11,854 nt of DNA from an uncultured Dialister sp. (GTDB lineage: Bacteria > Bacillota > Negativicutes > Veillonellales > Dialisteraceae): contig NZ_UPZP01000073.1 in NCBI RefSeq assembly GCF_900538805.1, positions 1 to 11,854 on the forward strand, in the 5' to 3' direction. The position numbers were made by a program, and so were the translations under genes. Shown here one piece after another: positions 6,302 to 11,171 of this stretch (positions are counted from its first letter, which is position 1; each line of letters begins with the position of its first letter). The notes under the pieces are model-generated. The model worked only from the letters and a program-made list of their open reading frames with translations, did not search any database and was not told the DNA's origin.

Positions 6302-6374
6302 CCGGCCTTTGGCCGGAAGGTTCTTAGGTTTGACGGGCCTTTGGCCCGAGGGTTGTGGTATCGCCTTCGGCGAT
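6302..6374 (+). repeat. Array of three hairpins with TTT/TTC loops
   Basis: CCGGCC-TTT-GGCCGG (6302-6316), CGGGCC-TTT-GGCCCG (6334-6348) and ATCGCC-TTC-GGCGAT (6360-6374): all six pairs are perfect in each. The first two are preceded by near-identical spacers GGTTCTGAAGTTTGA and GGTTCTTAGGTTTGA. Confidence 0.75.
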
Positions 6375-6419
6375 GAGTATATAGTCAGCGTTACATACTA
6401 TCCTTACCGCCTCCCACTC

Positions 6420-6447
6420 GTCATCCTGAGCGACAGCGAAAAATCTC
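6420..6447 (-). repeat. 28-bp palindromic repeat, copy C2
   Basis: On the minus strand GAGATTTTTCGCTGTCGCTC is followed by AGGATGAC. Arms ATTTT/AGGAT pair with two G-U pairs on one strand. Related to C1 at 10998-11025. Confidence 0.75.
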
Positions 6448-6572
6448 GGTACTTGCAGCATATGAGACAAAACCATTAAATACCATTCTTCAGAAGGAGC
6501 CGCTTGATGGGCCCTCCCCTTCGATGCCTTGCGATACCACTTTACCACCTAGATTTGAAATTGGGCGCTTGA

Positions 6573-6642
6573 TTCATTTATAAAAATGGGCGTTTTTGTA
6601 AATGAAAATATTTTTGTTTATAAAAATAGCACTTTTTATAAA
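6573..6642. promoter_or_regulatory. Two AT-rich dyads 40 bp apart, operator-like
   Basis: Dyad one (6573-6606) is TTCATTTATAAAAA and TTTTTGTAAATGAA around TGGGCG, with one mismatch. Dyad two (6617-6642) is TTTATAAAAA and TTTTTATAAA around TAGCAC, perfect. Centres are 40 bp apart. The stretch is far AT-richer than its surroundings and has no adjacent gene, so its role is unknown. Confidence 0.5.
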
Positions 6643-6685
6643 TAAGAACAAGAAGAGAACGGGATAGTAATTTAAGGCTTTTTTA

Positions 6686-6785
6686 TTGTCCCACCGCTTG
6701 CGGGGTGGCAAGCGAACGTGATTTGTAAGGGAGCGACAGCGACCTGAAAATCACGTGAACCCTTTCCCGTGGAGAGGTGCCGTAG
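6686..6785 (+). repeat. Structured repeat with 41-nt covarying hairpin
   Basis: CCACC and GGTGG pair around GCTTGCGG, followed by the hairpin 6716-6756: stem ACGTGATTT/AAATCACGT, nine perfect pairs, loop of the GTARGGGAG-N5-GCGACCTGA type. CCCGTGGAGAGGTGC then pairs imperfectly with GCATTTCTCACGGG at 6798-6810, joining it to the next unit. Confidence 0.8.
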
Positions 6786-6906
6786 GCAGAAGGGGTGCAT
6801 TTCTCACGGGCGAAGGCCGGGTGTATGGTTTTTCCTTCGCCCTCTGGGGCGGTTGTGAAGGTTTTATTGTAAGAGACGCCTTTTATATTTTCCAGGCGTC
6901 CTCCTT
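6786..6906 (+). repeat. Long multi-stem repeat, copy 3
   Basis: Perfect 9-bp stem GGGCGAAGG (6808-6816) with CCTTCGCCC (6834-6842). The final stem is GACGCC (6875-6880) with GGCGTC (6895-6900), compensatory to GGCGCC/GGCGCC of copy 1. Confidence 0.75.
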
Positions 6907-6910
6907 TACT

Positions 6911-6937
6911 GAGATTCTTCACTGTGTTCAGAATGAC
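6911..6937 (+). repeat. 27-bp palindromic repeat, copy B2
   Basis: GAGATTCTTCACTGTGTTC followed by AGAATGAC; arms ATTCT/AGAAT are perfect. As at B1, it is followed by GGGTCCGG. Confidence 0.8.
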
Positions 6938-6993
6938 GGGTCCGGAAGGAAGTTATGCTGTGCGCCCTGAAGACGTTCCATCGTTTTCCATTC

Positions 6994-7028
6994 AAAAAGC
7001 TCTCTGCCAAGAAGGCAGGGAGCTTTTT
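6994..7028 (-). terminator. Strong bidirectional terminator after the MATE gene
   Basis: AAAAAGCTCTCTGCC pairs with GGCAGGGAGCTTTTT around AAGAA: 15 pairs with one T-G. Either strand ends in T5. It begins 13 bases after the MATE stop. Confidence 0.9.
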
Positions 7029-7041
7029 ATTTTGAGCGGCC

Positions 7042-8667
7042 CTATGGGATGTAGGCCCTGGTGGCGTGGCCTATGATGGATAAGTGAAGGTCGGTGAGGA
7101 GGGACATGCGGATGGGGAGGATTCTGCCCATTTCTTCGTAGATGTCCACTTCCGATTCTTTGATTTTCTGCATGATGATGGACAGTTTTTCTTCCATTTC
7201 TGTCCAGAGTGCCAGCAGTTCTTCCGCTTTTTTCACGTTTCTATGAAGGGAGATGGTGTAAACGGAGACTGCGGCAGGGGCTGTTTTTCTTCCGATAAGA
7301 AGCGAAAGGACTCCGGCGAATGTGGGCACCGGTCTGCCGTCCAGTTTTCCTTCCACGTAGAGGAGGCGGAAAACCATGAGGAGGGCGGAGCAGGCTACGC
7401 CGAAGTCGAGGCCCAGCCAGAAGGAGTCAGCGCCCAGGGTGGTATGGGTGTCCAGGAAGAGGCTCATGGGGAAGCAGCCGCCCCAGTAGGCCAGGACCAT
7501 GAGGATGAAGGAAATCCGGGTATCCTTGAGGCCCCGGAGGATGCCCTGGATGGGGGTGGAAATGGCGTCGAAGAGCTGCCAGCCGGCGCTGTAGATGAGA
7601 AACTGTCCTGCAATGAGGGCCACCGCTGCGTCGTCGGTGTAGACGGAGCCGATGGAGCTTCTGAAAATCACGGTGAAGGAGGCGGTCATCATGGCGCCTG
7701 CCATGGCCACCACGAAGCCTGCTTTTTTATACCGGCGGGCCAGGGCCATGTCATTGGCACCTACGGCGGTGGCAATGAGGATGGTGAGGGCCATGGAGCA
7801 GGAGACGGGAAGCATGTATACCAGGCTGGCGAAGTTGTCCGCAATCTGGTAGGCCGCCAGGGCATCGGTGCCGTAGCGGGCGAGGAATACGATGATGAGG
7901 CTGAAGAGGCTCATTTCCATGAAGATGGAAAGGCCGCTGGGTACGCCTACCACCAGGTATTCACGGATATCTTGAGTCCGGAGGGAAAGGCTTGTGAAAA
8001 TGGTCCTGCCTTCCAGTTCCTTCGATTTCAAAACCACCAGAACAAAGAGGACCAGCAGGAATCCGTAGGTAATCATGGTGGCAAGGCCTGCTCCGATGCC
8101 GCCCAGGGCAGGCATACCGCCGTGGCCGTAGATGAAGAGGTAGTTGAAAATGCCGTTCACCACCGGTGCCATGAGGAAGAGTTTCATGGAAATGGAGGTG
8201 GAGCCTGCGGTGTCGGTGAGACAGCGCAGCGGTATCATGAGGGCGATGAAGAATACTACGCCAATCATGGTCATGAGGTAGTACCGGGCAATGTACTCCA
8301 CTGCCGGCTCCAGGGCCAGAGCGGCCATGAGGTGGTCAATGAAGAAAATATAGGCTGCCGTAAAAAGAACCCACACAGAAAGGCCGATAACCATGCCGCT
8401 TCTCACGATGAAGGGAAGGGATTCTCTTTCTTTCCGTCCGATGAGCTGTGCCATAAGCGGGGTTCCCGCCATGAGGAGTCCGATGATGGAGGCCAGGAGG
8501 GGGTAAAAGAGTCCCGCTCCCACGGACACGCCGGCCAGGTCGTCGGCGCCGGCATGGCCGGCCATGGTTGTATTAATGAACGTCACTCCCGCCGTGGATA
8601 CCTGGGCAACCAGAATCGGTATCATCACAGACAGAAGCTTCTGTATATCTTTTTTCACGAAAAACAT
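7042..8667 (-). CDS. MATE-family multidrug/cation exporter with a long C-terminal tail
   Basis: The 541-residue protein has twelve hydrophobic segments in two homologous halves, typical of MATE transporters: the first opens with VMIPILVAQVSTAGVTFINT and TMAGHAGADDLAGVSV, the second with VVGVPSGLSIFMEM, LARYGTDALAAYQIADN and TAVGAND. MATE proteins export drugs or organic cations across the inner membrane using H+ or Na+; the substrate here is unknown. Members usually end near residue 450. This one has about 95 further residues after the last membrane segment (RLLYVEGKL), including predicted amphipathic helices (VKKAEELLALWTEMEEKLS and following). ATG 8667 has GGAGAG 9 bases upstream. The frame extends to ATG 8718, but those codons are a terminator hairpin, so that start is rejected. 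It lies downstream of the 93-residue gene and divergent from a LysR regulator, which may control it. Confidence 0.9.
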   Translation of the reverse strand: MFFVKKDIQKLLSVMIPILVAQVSTAGVTFINTTMAGHAGADDLAGVSVGAGLFYPLLASIIGLLMAGTPLMAQLIGRKERESLPFIVRSGMVIGLSVWVLFTAAYIFFIDHLMAALALEPAVEYIARYYLMTMIGVVFFIALMIPLRCLTDTAGSTSISMKLFLMAPVVNGIFNYLFIYGHGGMPALGGIGAGLATMITYGFLLVLFVLVVLKSKELEGRTIFTSLSLRTQDIREYLVVGVPSGLSIFMEMSLFSLIIVFLARYGTDALAAYQIADNFASLVYMLPVSCSMALTILIATAVGANDMALARRYKKAGFVVAMAGAMMTASFTVIFRSSIGSVYTDDAAVALIAGQFLIYSAGWQLFDAISTPIQGILRGLKDTRISFILMVLAYWGGCFPMSLFLDTHTTLGADSFWLGLDFGVACSALLMVFRLLYVEGKLDGRPVPTFAGVLSLLIGRKTAPAAVSVYTISLHRNVKKAEELLALWTEMEEKLSIIMQKIKESEVDIYEEMGRILPIRMSLLTDLHLSIIGHATRAYIP

Positions 8668-8682
8668 GTCAATGCACTCTCC

Positions 8683-8732
8683 AGAAATTTCATCAAAAAA
8701 GACGCCGCGAGGCGTCATCCGATGAAGATTCT
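8683..8732 (-). terminator. Terminator/attenuator just before the MATE start codon
   Basis: On the minus strand GACGCC-TCGC-GGCGTC (8701-8716) is followed by TTTTTT (8695-8700), a canonical intrinsic terminator. An outer helix can also form: AGAATCTTCATC (8721-8732) with GATGAAATTTCT (8683-8694), which would pair around the T tract and end next to the GGAGAG RBS. Only 27 bases separate the T tract from the start codon, leaving no room for a promoter, so MATE transcripts must pass this site. Confidence 0.75.
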
Positions 8733-8800
8733 GTGAAGAGGAACTTTTTCAGGGAATACTAAAAAAAGCCTTCCGCTTATTCGTTTCATGGCTGTTTCGC

Positions 8801-8822
8801 CGCGCAGGTTTTCCCCTGCGCG
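8801..8822. terminator. Perfect hairpin after the 93-residue gene
   Basis: CGCGCAGG-TTTTCC-CCTGCGCG, eight perfect pairs, directly after the stop at 8825-8827 on the minus strand. There is no T tract next to it on the minus strand; a T7 run follows 34 bases later at 8761-8767. It may be a weak terminator or an mRNA 3' stabiliser. Confidence 0.4.
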
Positions 8823-8824
8823 TT

Positions 8825-9106
8825 TCAGGCAGCAGAGGAAACCGGACATCCCGTGACAGATGCCCCGTCATTCAGTTTTATAGAGGAATCTTTCCACCCA
8901 AAAGGCTTATGGGCGTAAAGATTCCATCCTCCTGCCCCGATGAAACCTTTGAAGAAGGAGGCAAATGGAGAAAGGATGCGTTTGAAATTGAAATTCACCC
9001 GGGAAGGCACCAGAAGATTGGCTCCTTCTACGTAGAAGTAAGCCATGGCAAAAAGCAGATACATGCTGCCGTACATCTCCAGGTCCATCAGTTCACCGAT
9101 TTCCAT
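8825..9106 (-). CDS. 93-residue hypothetical protein with one membrane segment
   Basis: ATG 9106 has a textbook RBS, GAAAGGAGG with six bases (ACAACA-type spacing) to the start, the best in the window, so translation is likely. MEIGELMDLEMYGSMYLLF begins an acidic N-terminus and a hydrophobic helix (about 12-32), followed by a basic stretch (SRVNFNFKRI) and a Gly-rich, weakly hydrophobic region (FFKGFIGAGGW). The C-terminal 30 residues look unlike a folded domain and could be a frameshifted tail. I recognise no family. It precedes the MATE gene on the same strand with the terminator between, and lies divergent from the LysR gene. It may be a small membrane partner of the exporter or a stress-related peptide; neither is shown by sequence. 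Confidence 0.65.
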   Translation of the reverse strand: MEIGELMDLEMYGSMYLLFAMAYFYVEGANLLVPSRVNFNFKRILSPFASFFKGFIGAGGWNLYAHKPFGWKDSSIKLNDGASVTGCPVSSAA

Positions 9107-9329
9107 GTTGTCCTCCTTTCGTTAATTTTATGGAAATGACCATCGCTATGGTATAATGATGAAAGCTAAAATCCATGCATGCAATGAATGCATTTCATAA
9201 CTTTTTCATCATTCCGGTCATTCTTCAGTCGTAAAAAATCTGAATTTGTTTATTGGTATTTTTAATACCCACTTATAGTATACTACTATACCAAGAAAAA
9301 GGCAAATCTTTCGATATCCTTCAGGCTGC

Positions 9330-9356
9330 AGCTATTTAAGGAGCTATTTAAGGAGC
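9330..9356 (+). repeat. Tandem 12-bp duplication carrying two Shine-Dalgarno sequences
   Basis: AGCTATTTAAGG occurs twice in direct succession, with AGC starting a third unit. Each unit carries AAGGAG; the second lies 5 bases before the ATG at 9360. Confidence 0.85.
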
Positions 9357-9359
9357 GCC

Positions 9360-9440
9360 ATGACAAAGCAGTGCAGAAAAATTCTTATAAAAGCAGACTC
9401 TGTGAATGAATCAGTGCTTACCCAGCCTGTCCCCTTTTGA
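9360..9440 (+). CDS. 26-codon leader ORF upstream of lysR
   Basis: ATG 9360 follows TAAGGAGCGCC, a strong RBS at good spacing. The peptide begins MTKQCRKILIKADSV and ends QPVPF with TGA at 9438-9440, 15 bases before the lysR ATG. Length, position and RBS suit a leader peptide that affects lysR translation or transcription by coupling. No family is recognised, and the frame is short enough to occur by chance, but the RBS is notable. Confidence 0.4.
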   Translation: MTKQCRKILIKADSVNESVLTQPVPF

Positions 9441-9455
9441 AATCAGGTGAACCCC

Positions 9456-10358
9456 ATGAAATTAAATTTCACTTCCCTGGAATATTTCCGGAAAGCGGCG
9501 GAGATGGAACATCTCACCAAAGCCGCGGAAGCCCTCCATATCGCCCAGCCCGCCCTGTCCCGCACCATCCGGGGCTTGGAGGAGGAATTGGGCGTCACCC
9601 TTTTCGAAAGGGAAGGCAGAAATATCCATCTCACCAGGGACGGTCATATCCTTCTGAAACATGCGGAGAATTTCCTTCATGAGTACGAAGAAATGCAGCA
9701 GGAGTTCAGGGATTCCAGAAATCTTCAGCAGATGACGGTAAACCTGGCCATCCTTTCCGCCACCAAACTCATCCCCTCCTTCCTGGCGGAGTTCAGGAAA
9801 GCCCATCCCGAAGCCATGCTGGAAATCATCAATCCCAAAATGCAGGCCTCCACAAAGCATACGGACCTCACCCTCTATTCCAGCATCCATCATATCGACA
9901 ACGACCATACGGTCACCCTTTTCAGGGAAAATCTGGTGATGGTACTCCCCCTCTCCGACCGCCACGCCCGGCTCCCCTACATCAACCTGGCAGACTTTTC
10001 CGATAAAAACTACATCGCCCCGCCTAAAGGCTTCGTCCTCCGGGACATACTGGAAACCTTCTGCCAGAAAGCAGGCTTCACGCCGAAGGTGGTCATGGAA
10101 AGCGACAATCCCGGCACCATCCACGAATTCGTCAACGCAGGCCTTGGCATCGCTTTGGTGCCCCAGATGACTTGGTACAATGCATTCAGCGGCCTCGCCT
10201 CCCTCCCCGTAGGAGACATGGACTGCCACCGCTACCTCAACCTGTCATGGAAAACAGATGGAAAACTCTCCCTCTCCGCCGTGCTGCTAAGGGAATACAT
10301 TATCGACCACTTCTGGGAATACGTGAGAGAAAAGGCAAACAGCGAATTTCCGATGTGA
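9456..10358 (+). CDS. LysR-type transcriptional regulator
   Basis: Three hundred residues from ATG 9456, standard LTTR length. Residues 4-62 form the winged HTH: TSLEYFRKAAEMEHLTKAAE, then IAQPALSRTIRGLEEELG (recognition helix) and LFEREGRNIHLTRDG (wing). Residues about 88-290 form the periplasmic-binding-like effector domain, with GLGIALVPQM typical of its second lobe. Such proteins act as DNA-bound tetramers responding to a small molecule, often controlling a divergent operon and themselves; here that is the 93-residue gene and MATE exporter. The effector is unknown. A GTG nine bases upstream (9447) is in frame, but AGGTGA (9445-9450) fits as the RBS for ATG 9456 and would overlap GTG. No convincing terminator follows; repeat island 3 begins at once. 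Confidence 0.9.
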   Translation: MKLNFTSLEYFRKAAEMEHLTKAAEALHIAQPALSRTIRGLEEELGVTLFEREGRNIHLTRDGHILLKHAENFLHEYEEMQQEFRDSRNLQQMTVNLAILSATKLIPSFLAEFRKAHPEAMLEIINPKMQASTKHTDLTLYSSIHHIDNDHTVTLFRENLVMVLPLSDRHARLPYINLADFSDKNYIAPPKGFVLRDILETFCQKAGFTPKVVMESDNPGTIHEFVNAGLGIALVPQMTWYNAFSGLASLPVGDMDCHRYLNLSWKTDGKLSLSAVLLREYIIDHFWEYVREKANSEFPM

Positions 10359-10372
10359 GGGATGGTGGGCTG

Positions 10373-10396
10373 GTGAGCTGGTGAGACAGTGGACTA
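10373..10396. repeat. Left arm of an inverted pair, partner 10804-10820
   Basis: GTGAGCTGGTG then AGACAGTG then GACTA. The partner at 10804-10820 reads on the minus strand GTGAGCTGGTGGACTAG, without the central eight bases. The pair brackets about 410 bp of repeat modules. Confidence 0.5.
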
Positions 10397-10403
10397 ACCA
10401 TAT

Positions 10404-10446
10404 ATTGTGCCACCGCCTGCGGGTGGAAAGGTGGTACGAAGTACCA
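10404..10446 (+). repeat. CCACC stem plus GGTAC triloop hairpin
   Basis: CCACC pairs with GGTGG around GCCTGCG, then TGGTAC-GAA-GTACCA at 10432-10446. Same order as at 3201-3311 but without the 41-nt hairpin between them. Confidence 0.75.
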
Positions 10447-10482
10447 AAGGGGGAACGGGCGCAAGCCGTCAGGCGGGAGACT

Positions 10483-10506
10483 TTCAGACGTCAGACGTCA
10501 GACAGG
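10483..10506. repeat. TCAGACG heptamer tract
   Basis: About three to four units of the TCAGAC type with period 7, immediately before the sequence that precedes palindrome A5, as at 3371 and 5910. Confidence 0.7.
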
Positions 10507-10557
10507 CAGTGTGCAGAGAAACGTACCTCCCACTTATGACGGGCAGCATGGTGCTGG

Positions 10558-10585
10558 GAGATTTCTCGACTCCGCTCGAAATGAC
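10558..10585 (+). repeat. 28-bp palindromic repeat, copy A5
   Basis: Identical to A1 over all 28 bases, and most of GGGCAGCATGGTGC before it is also identical. Confidence 0.85.
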
Positions 10586-10609
10586 AGAGTATTTTGCGAC
10601 AGTACTTAG

Positions 10610-10657
10610 CCTCCTTCCCTAGGAAGGAGGTGGCGCCGTTAGGCGACGGAGGATAGG
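10610..10657 (-). repeat. Double-hairpin repeat, copy D3
   Basis: CCTCCTTCC-CTA-GGAAGGAGG (9 perfect pairs), CGCC-GTTA-GGCG, then GGATAGG; on the minus strand this is the same order as D1 and D2. Confidence 0.75.
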
Positions 10658-10666
10658 GGCGTGGAT

Positions 10667-10713
10667 TAGATGGTAGACGATAGATGTTAGATGTTAGAAA
10701 TCAGATGTCAGAC
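10667..10713. repeat. Seven-unit degenerate heptamer array TAGATGT
   Basis: Units TAGATGG, TAGACGA, TAGATGT twice, TAGAAAT, CAGATGT, CAGAC: exact period of 7 with point differences. Confidence 0.85.
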
Positions 10714-10744
10714 TGCGTTACGTTCTTACCTTCCCGCCCTCATG

Positions 10745-10771
10745 GTCGTTCTGAACGCAGTGAAGAATCTT
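10745..10771 (-). repeat. 27-bp palindromic repeat, copy B3
   Basis: Minus strand AAGATTCTTCACTGCGTTC followed by AGAACGAC; inverted relative to B1 and B2. Confidence 0.75.
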
Positions 10772-10890
10772 GGTACGCGTCGACATTGACTCAGACTAGC
10801 ACACTAGTCCACCAGCTCACTAAAAAATACCAGTCGGCAGGAAGGTAGCGCCGTCAAGCGGCCCCAGCTACAAGCTACCAGCCACTATCA

Positions 10891-10945
10891 TCTATCTTCT
10901 ATCTTCTATCTTCTATTTTCTACCTTCTATCTTCTATCGTCTAAC
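10891..10945. repeat. Eight-unit heptamer array TCTATCT
   Basis: Eight units with exact period 7: TCTATCT three times, TCTATTT, TCTACCT, TCTATCT, TCTATCG, TCTAACA. Purine-pyrimidine complementary in type to the TAGATGT array 180 bp upstream. Confidence 0.9.
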
Positions 10946-10997
10946 AGCCCGGCTTCCCTAGTATTTACTAACAATTGTCACACTATCGACGTGTACC

Positions 10998-11025
10998 GAG
11001 ATCCTTCGCTGGCGCTCAGGATGAC
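10998..11025 (+). repeat. 28-bp palindromic repeat, copy C1
   Basis: GAGATCCTTCGCTGGCGCTC followed by AGGATGAC; arms ATCCT/AGGAT are perfect. Confidence 0.8.
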
Positions 11026-11052
11026 GAGTGGCGAGCAGGGCTCCGCGGTCTC

Positions 11053-11082
11053 GATCCCGATCCCGATCTAGATCCCATTCCC
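11053..11082. repeat. GATCCC hexamer tandem repeat
   Basis: Five 6-bp units: GATCCC, GATCCC, GATCTA, GATCCC, ATTCCC. It is followed by AGTCCC-CC-GGGACT (11084-11097). Read in frame with queF it gives an Arg-Ser run. Confidence 0.75.
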
Positions 11083-11130
11083 CAGTCCCCCGGGACTCCC
11101 TATTTACATCTCCCCTCCCCTATGGTATTC

Positions 11131-11158
11131 TTGTTACAGTTATATTGAATTCTATAAA
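11131..11158 (+). promoter_or_regulatory. Candidate queF promoter
   Basis: TTGTTA (11131-11136), 16 bases, TATAAA (11153-11158). The start site would fall near 11165, leaving a very short leader that barely contains the RBS, so this assignment is uncertain. Confidence 0.35.
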
Positions 11159-11171
11159 TGTGAGGTACTTT

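Larger units (their letters stand above)
5800..6993. other. Repeat island 2: 1.2 kb without a convincing gene
   Basis: The open frames here cross heptamers and hairpins and lack an RBS. The content, in order: heptamers, GGTAC triloop hairpin, TCAGAC heptamers, palindrome A3, a six-unit heptamer array, double hairpin D2, palindrome A4, a run of three TTT/TTC-loop hairpins, palindrome C2, two AT-rich dyads, the 41-nt hairpin, the long multi-stem unit and palindrome B2. Confidence 0.7.
9107..9455. promoter_or_regulatory. Divergent control region between the 93-residue gene and lysR
   Basis: Plus-strand extended -10 TGGTATAAT at 9149-9157 (no clear -35). Paired ATGCAT palindromes are at 9175-9180 and 9188-9193. 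Dyads: GGTATT-TTT-AATACC (9255-9269); TATAGTA-TAC-TACTATA (9274-9290); and an outer pair TTGGTAT (9253-9259) with ATACCAA (9288-9294). Autoregulated LysR proteins bind such AT-rich dyads in divergent promoters, so this is the likely operator (inference). Confidence 0.55.
10359..11130. other. Repeat island 3: 0.77 kb without a convincing gene
   Basis: Contains, in order, a GTGAGCTGGTG tract, a CCACC-type stem, a GGTAC triloop hairpin, TCAGAC heptamers, palindrome A5, double hairpin D3, TAGATGT heptamers, palindrome B3, TCTATCT heptamers, palindrome C1 and GATCCC hexamers. No frame has an RBS or a known domain. Confidence 0.7.

Noticed and set aside
8668..8718. Upstream ATG of the MATE frame
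   Set aside because: Its first codons form the terminator stem and T tract; ATG 8667 has a proper RBS.
7084..8736. 550-codon plus-strand open frame
   Set aside because: It lies antisense to the MATE gene; the His/Gly/Glu-rich translation has no membrane segments or known motifs.
9447..9455. GTG start for lysR
   Set aside because: The AGGTGA that overlaps it is better read as the RBS of ATG 9456.
9462..10229. 255-codon minus-strand open frame
   Set aside because: Antisense shadow of the LysR gene, whose HTH and effector domains are clear.
10891..10945. CRISPR-like array
   Set aside because: Units are 7 bp with no spacers; it is a simple tandem repeat.
11101..11171. preQ1 riboswitch before queF
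   Set aside because: No compact stem with the A-rich tail and RBS-pairing pattern of preQ1 aptamers could be found in the short leader.
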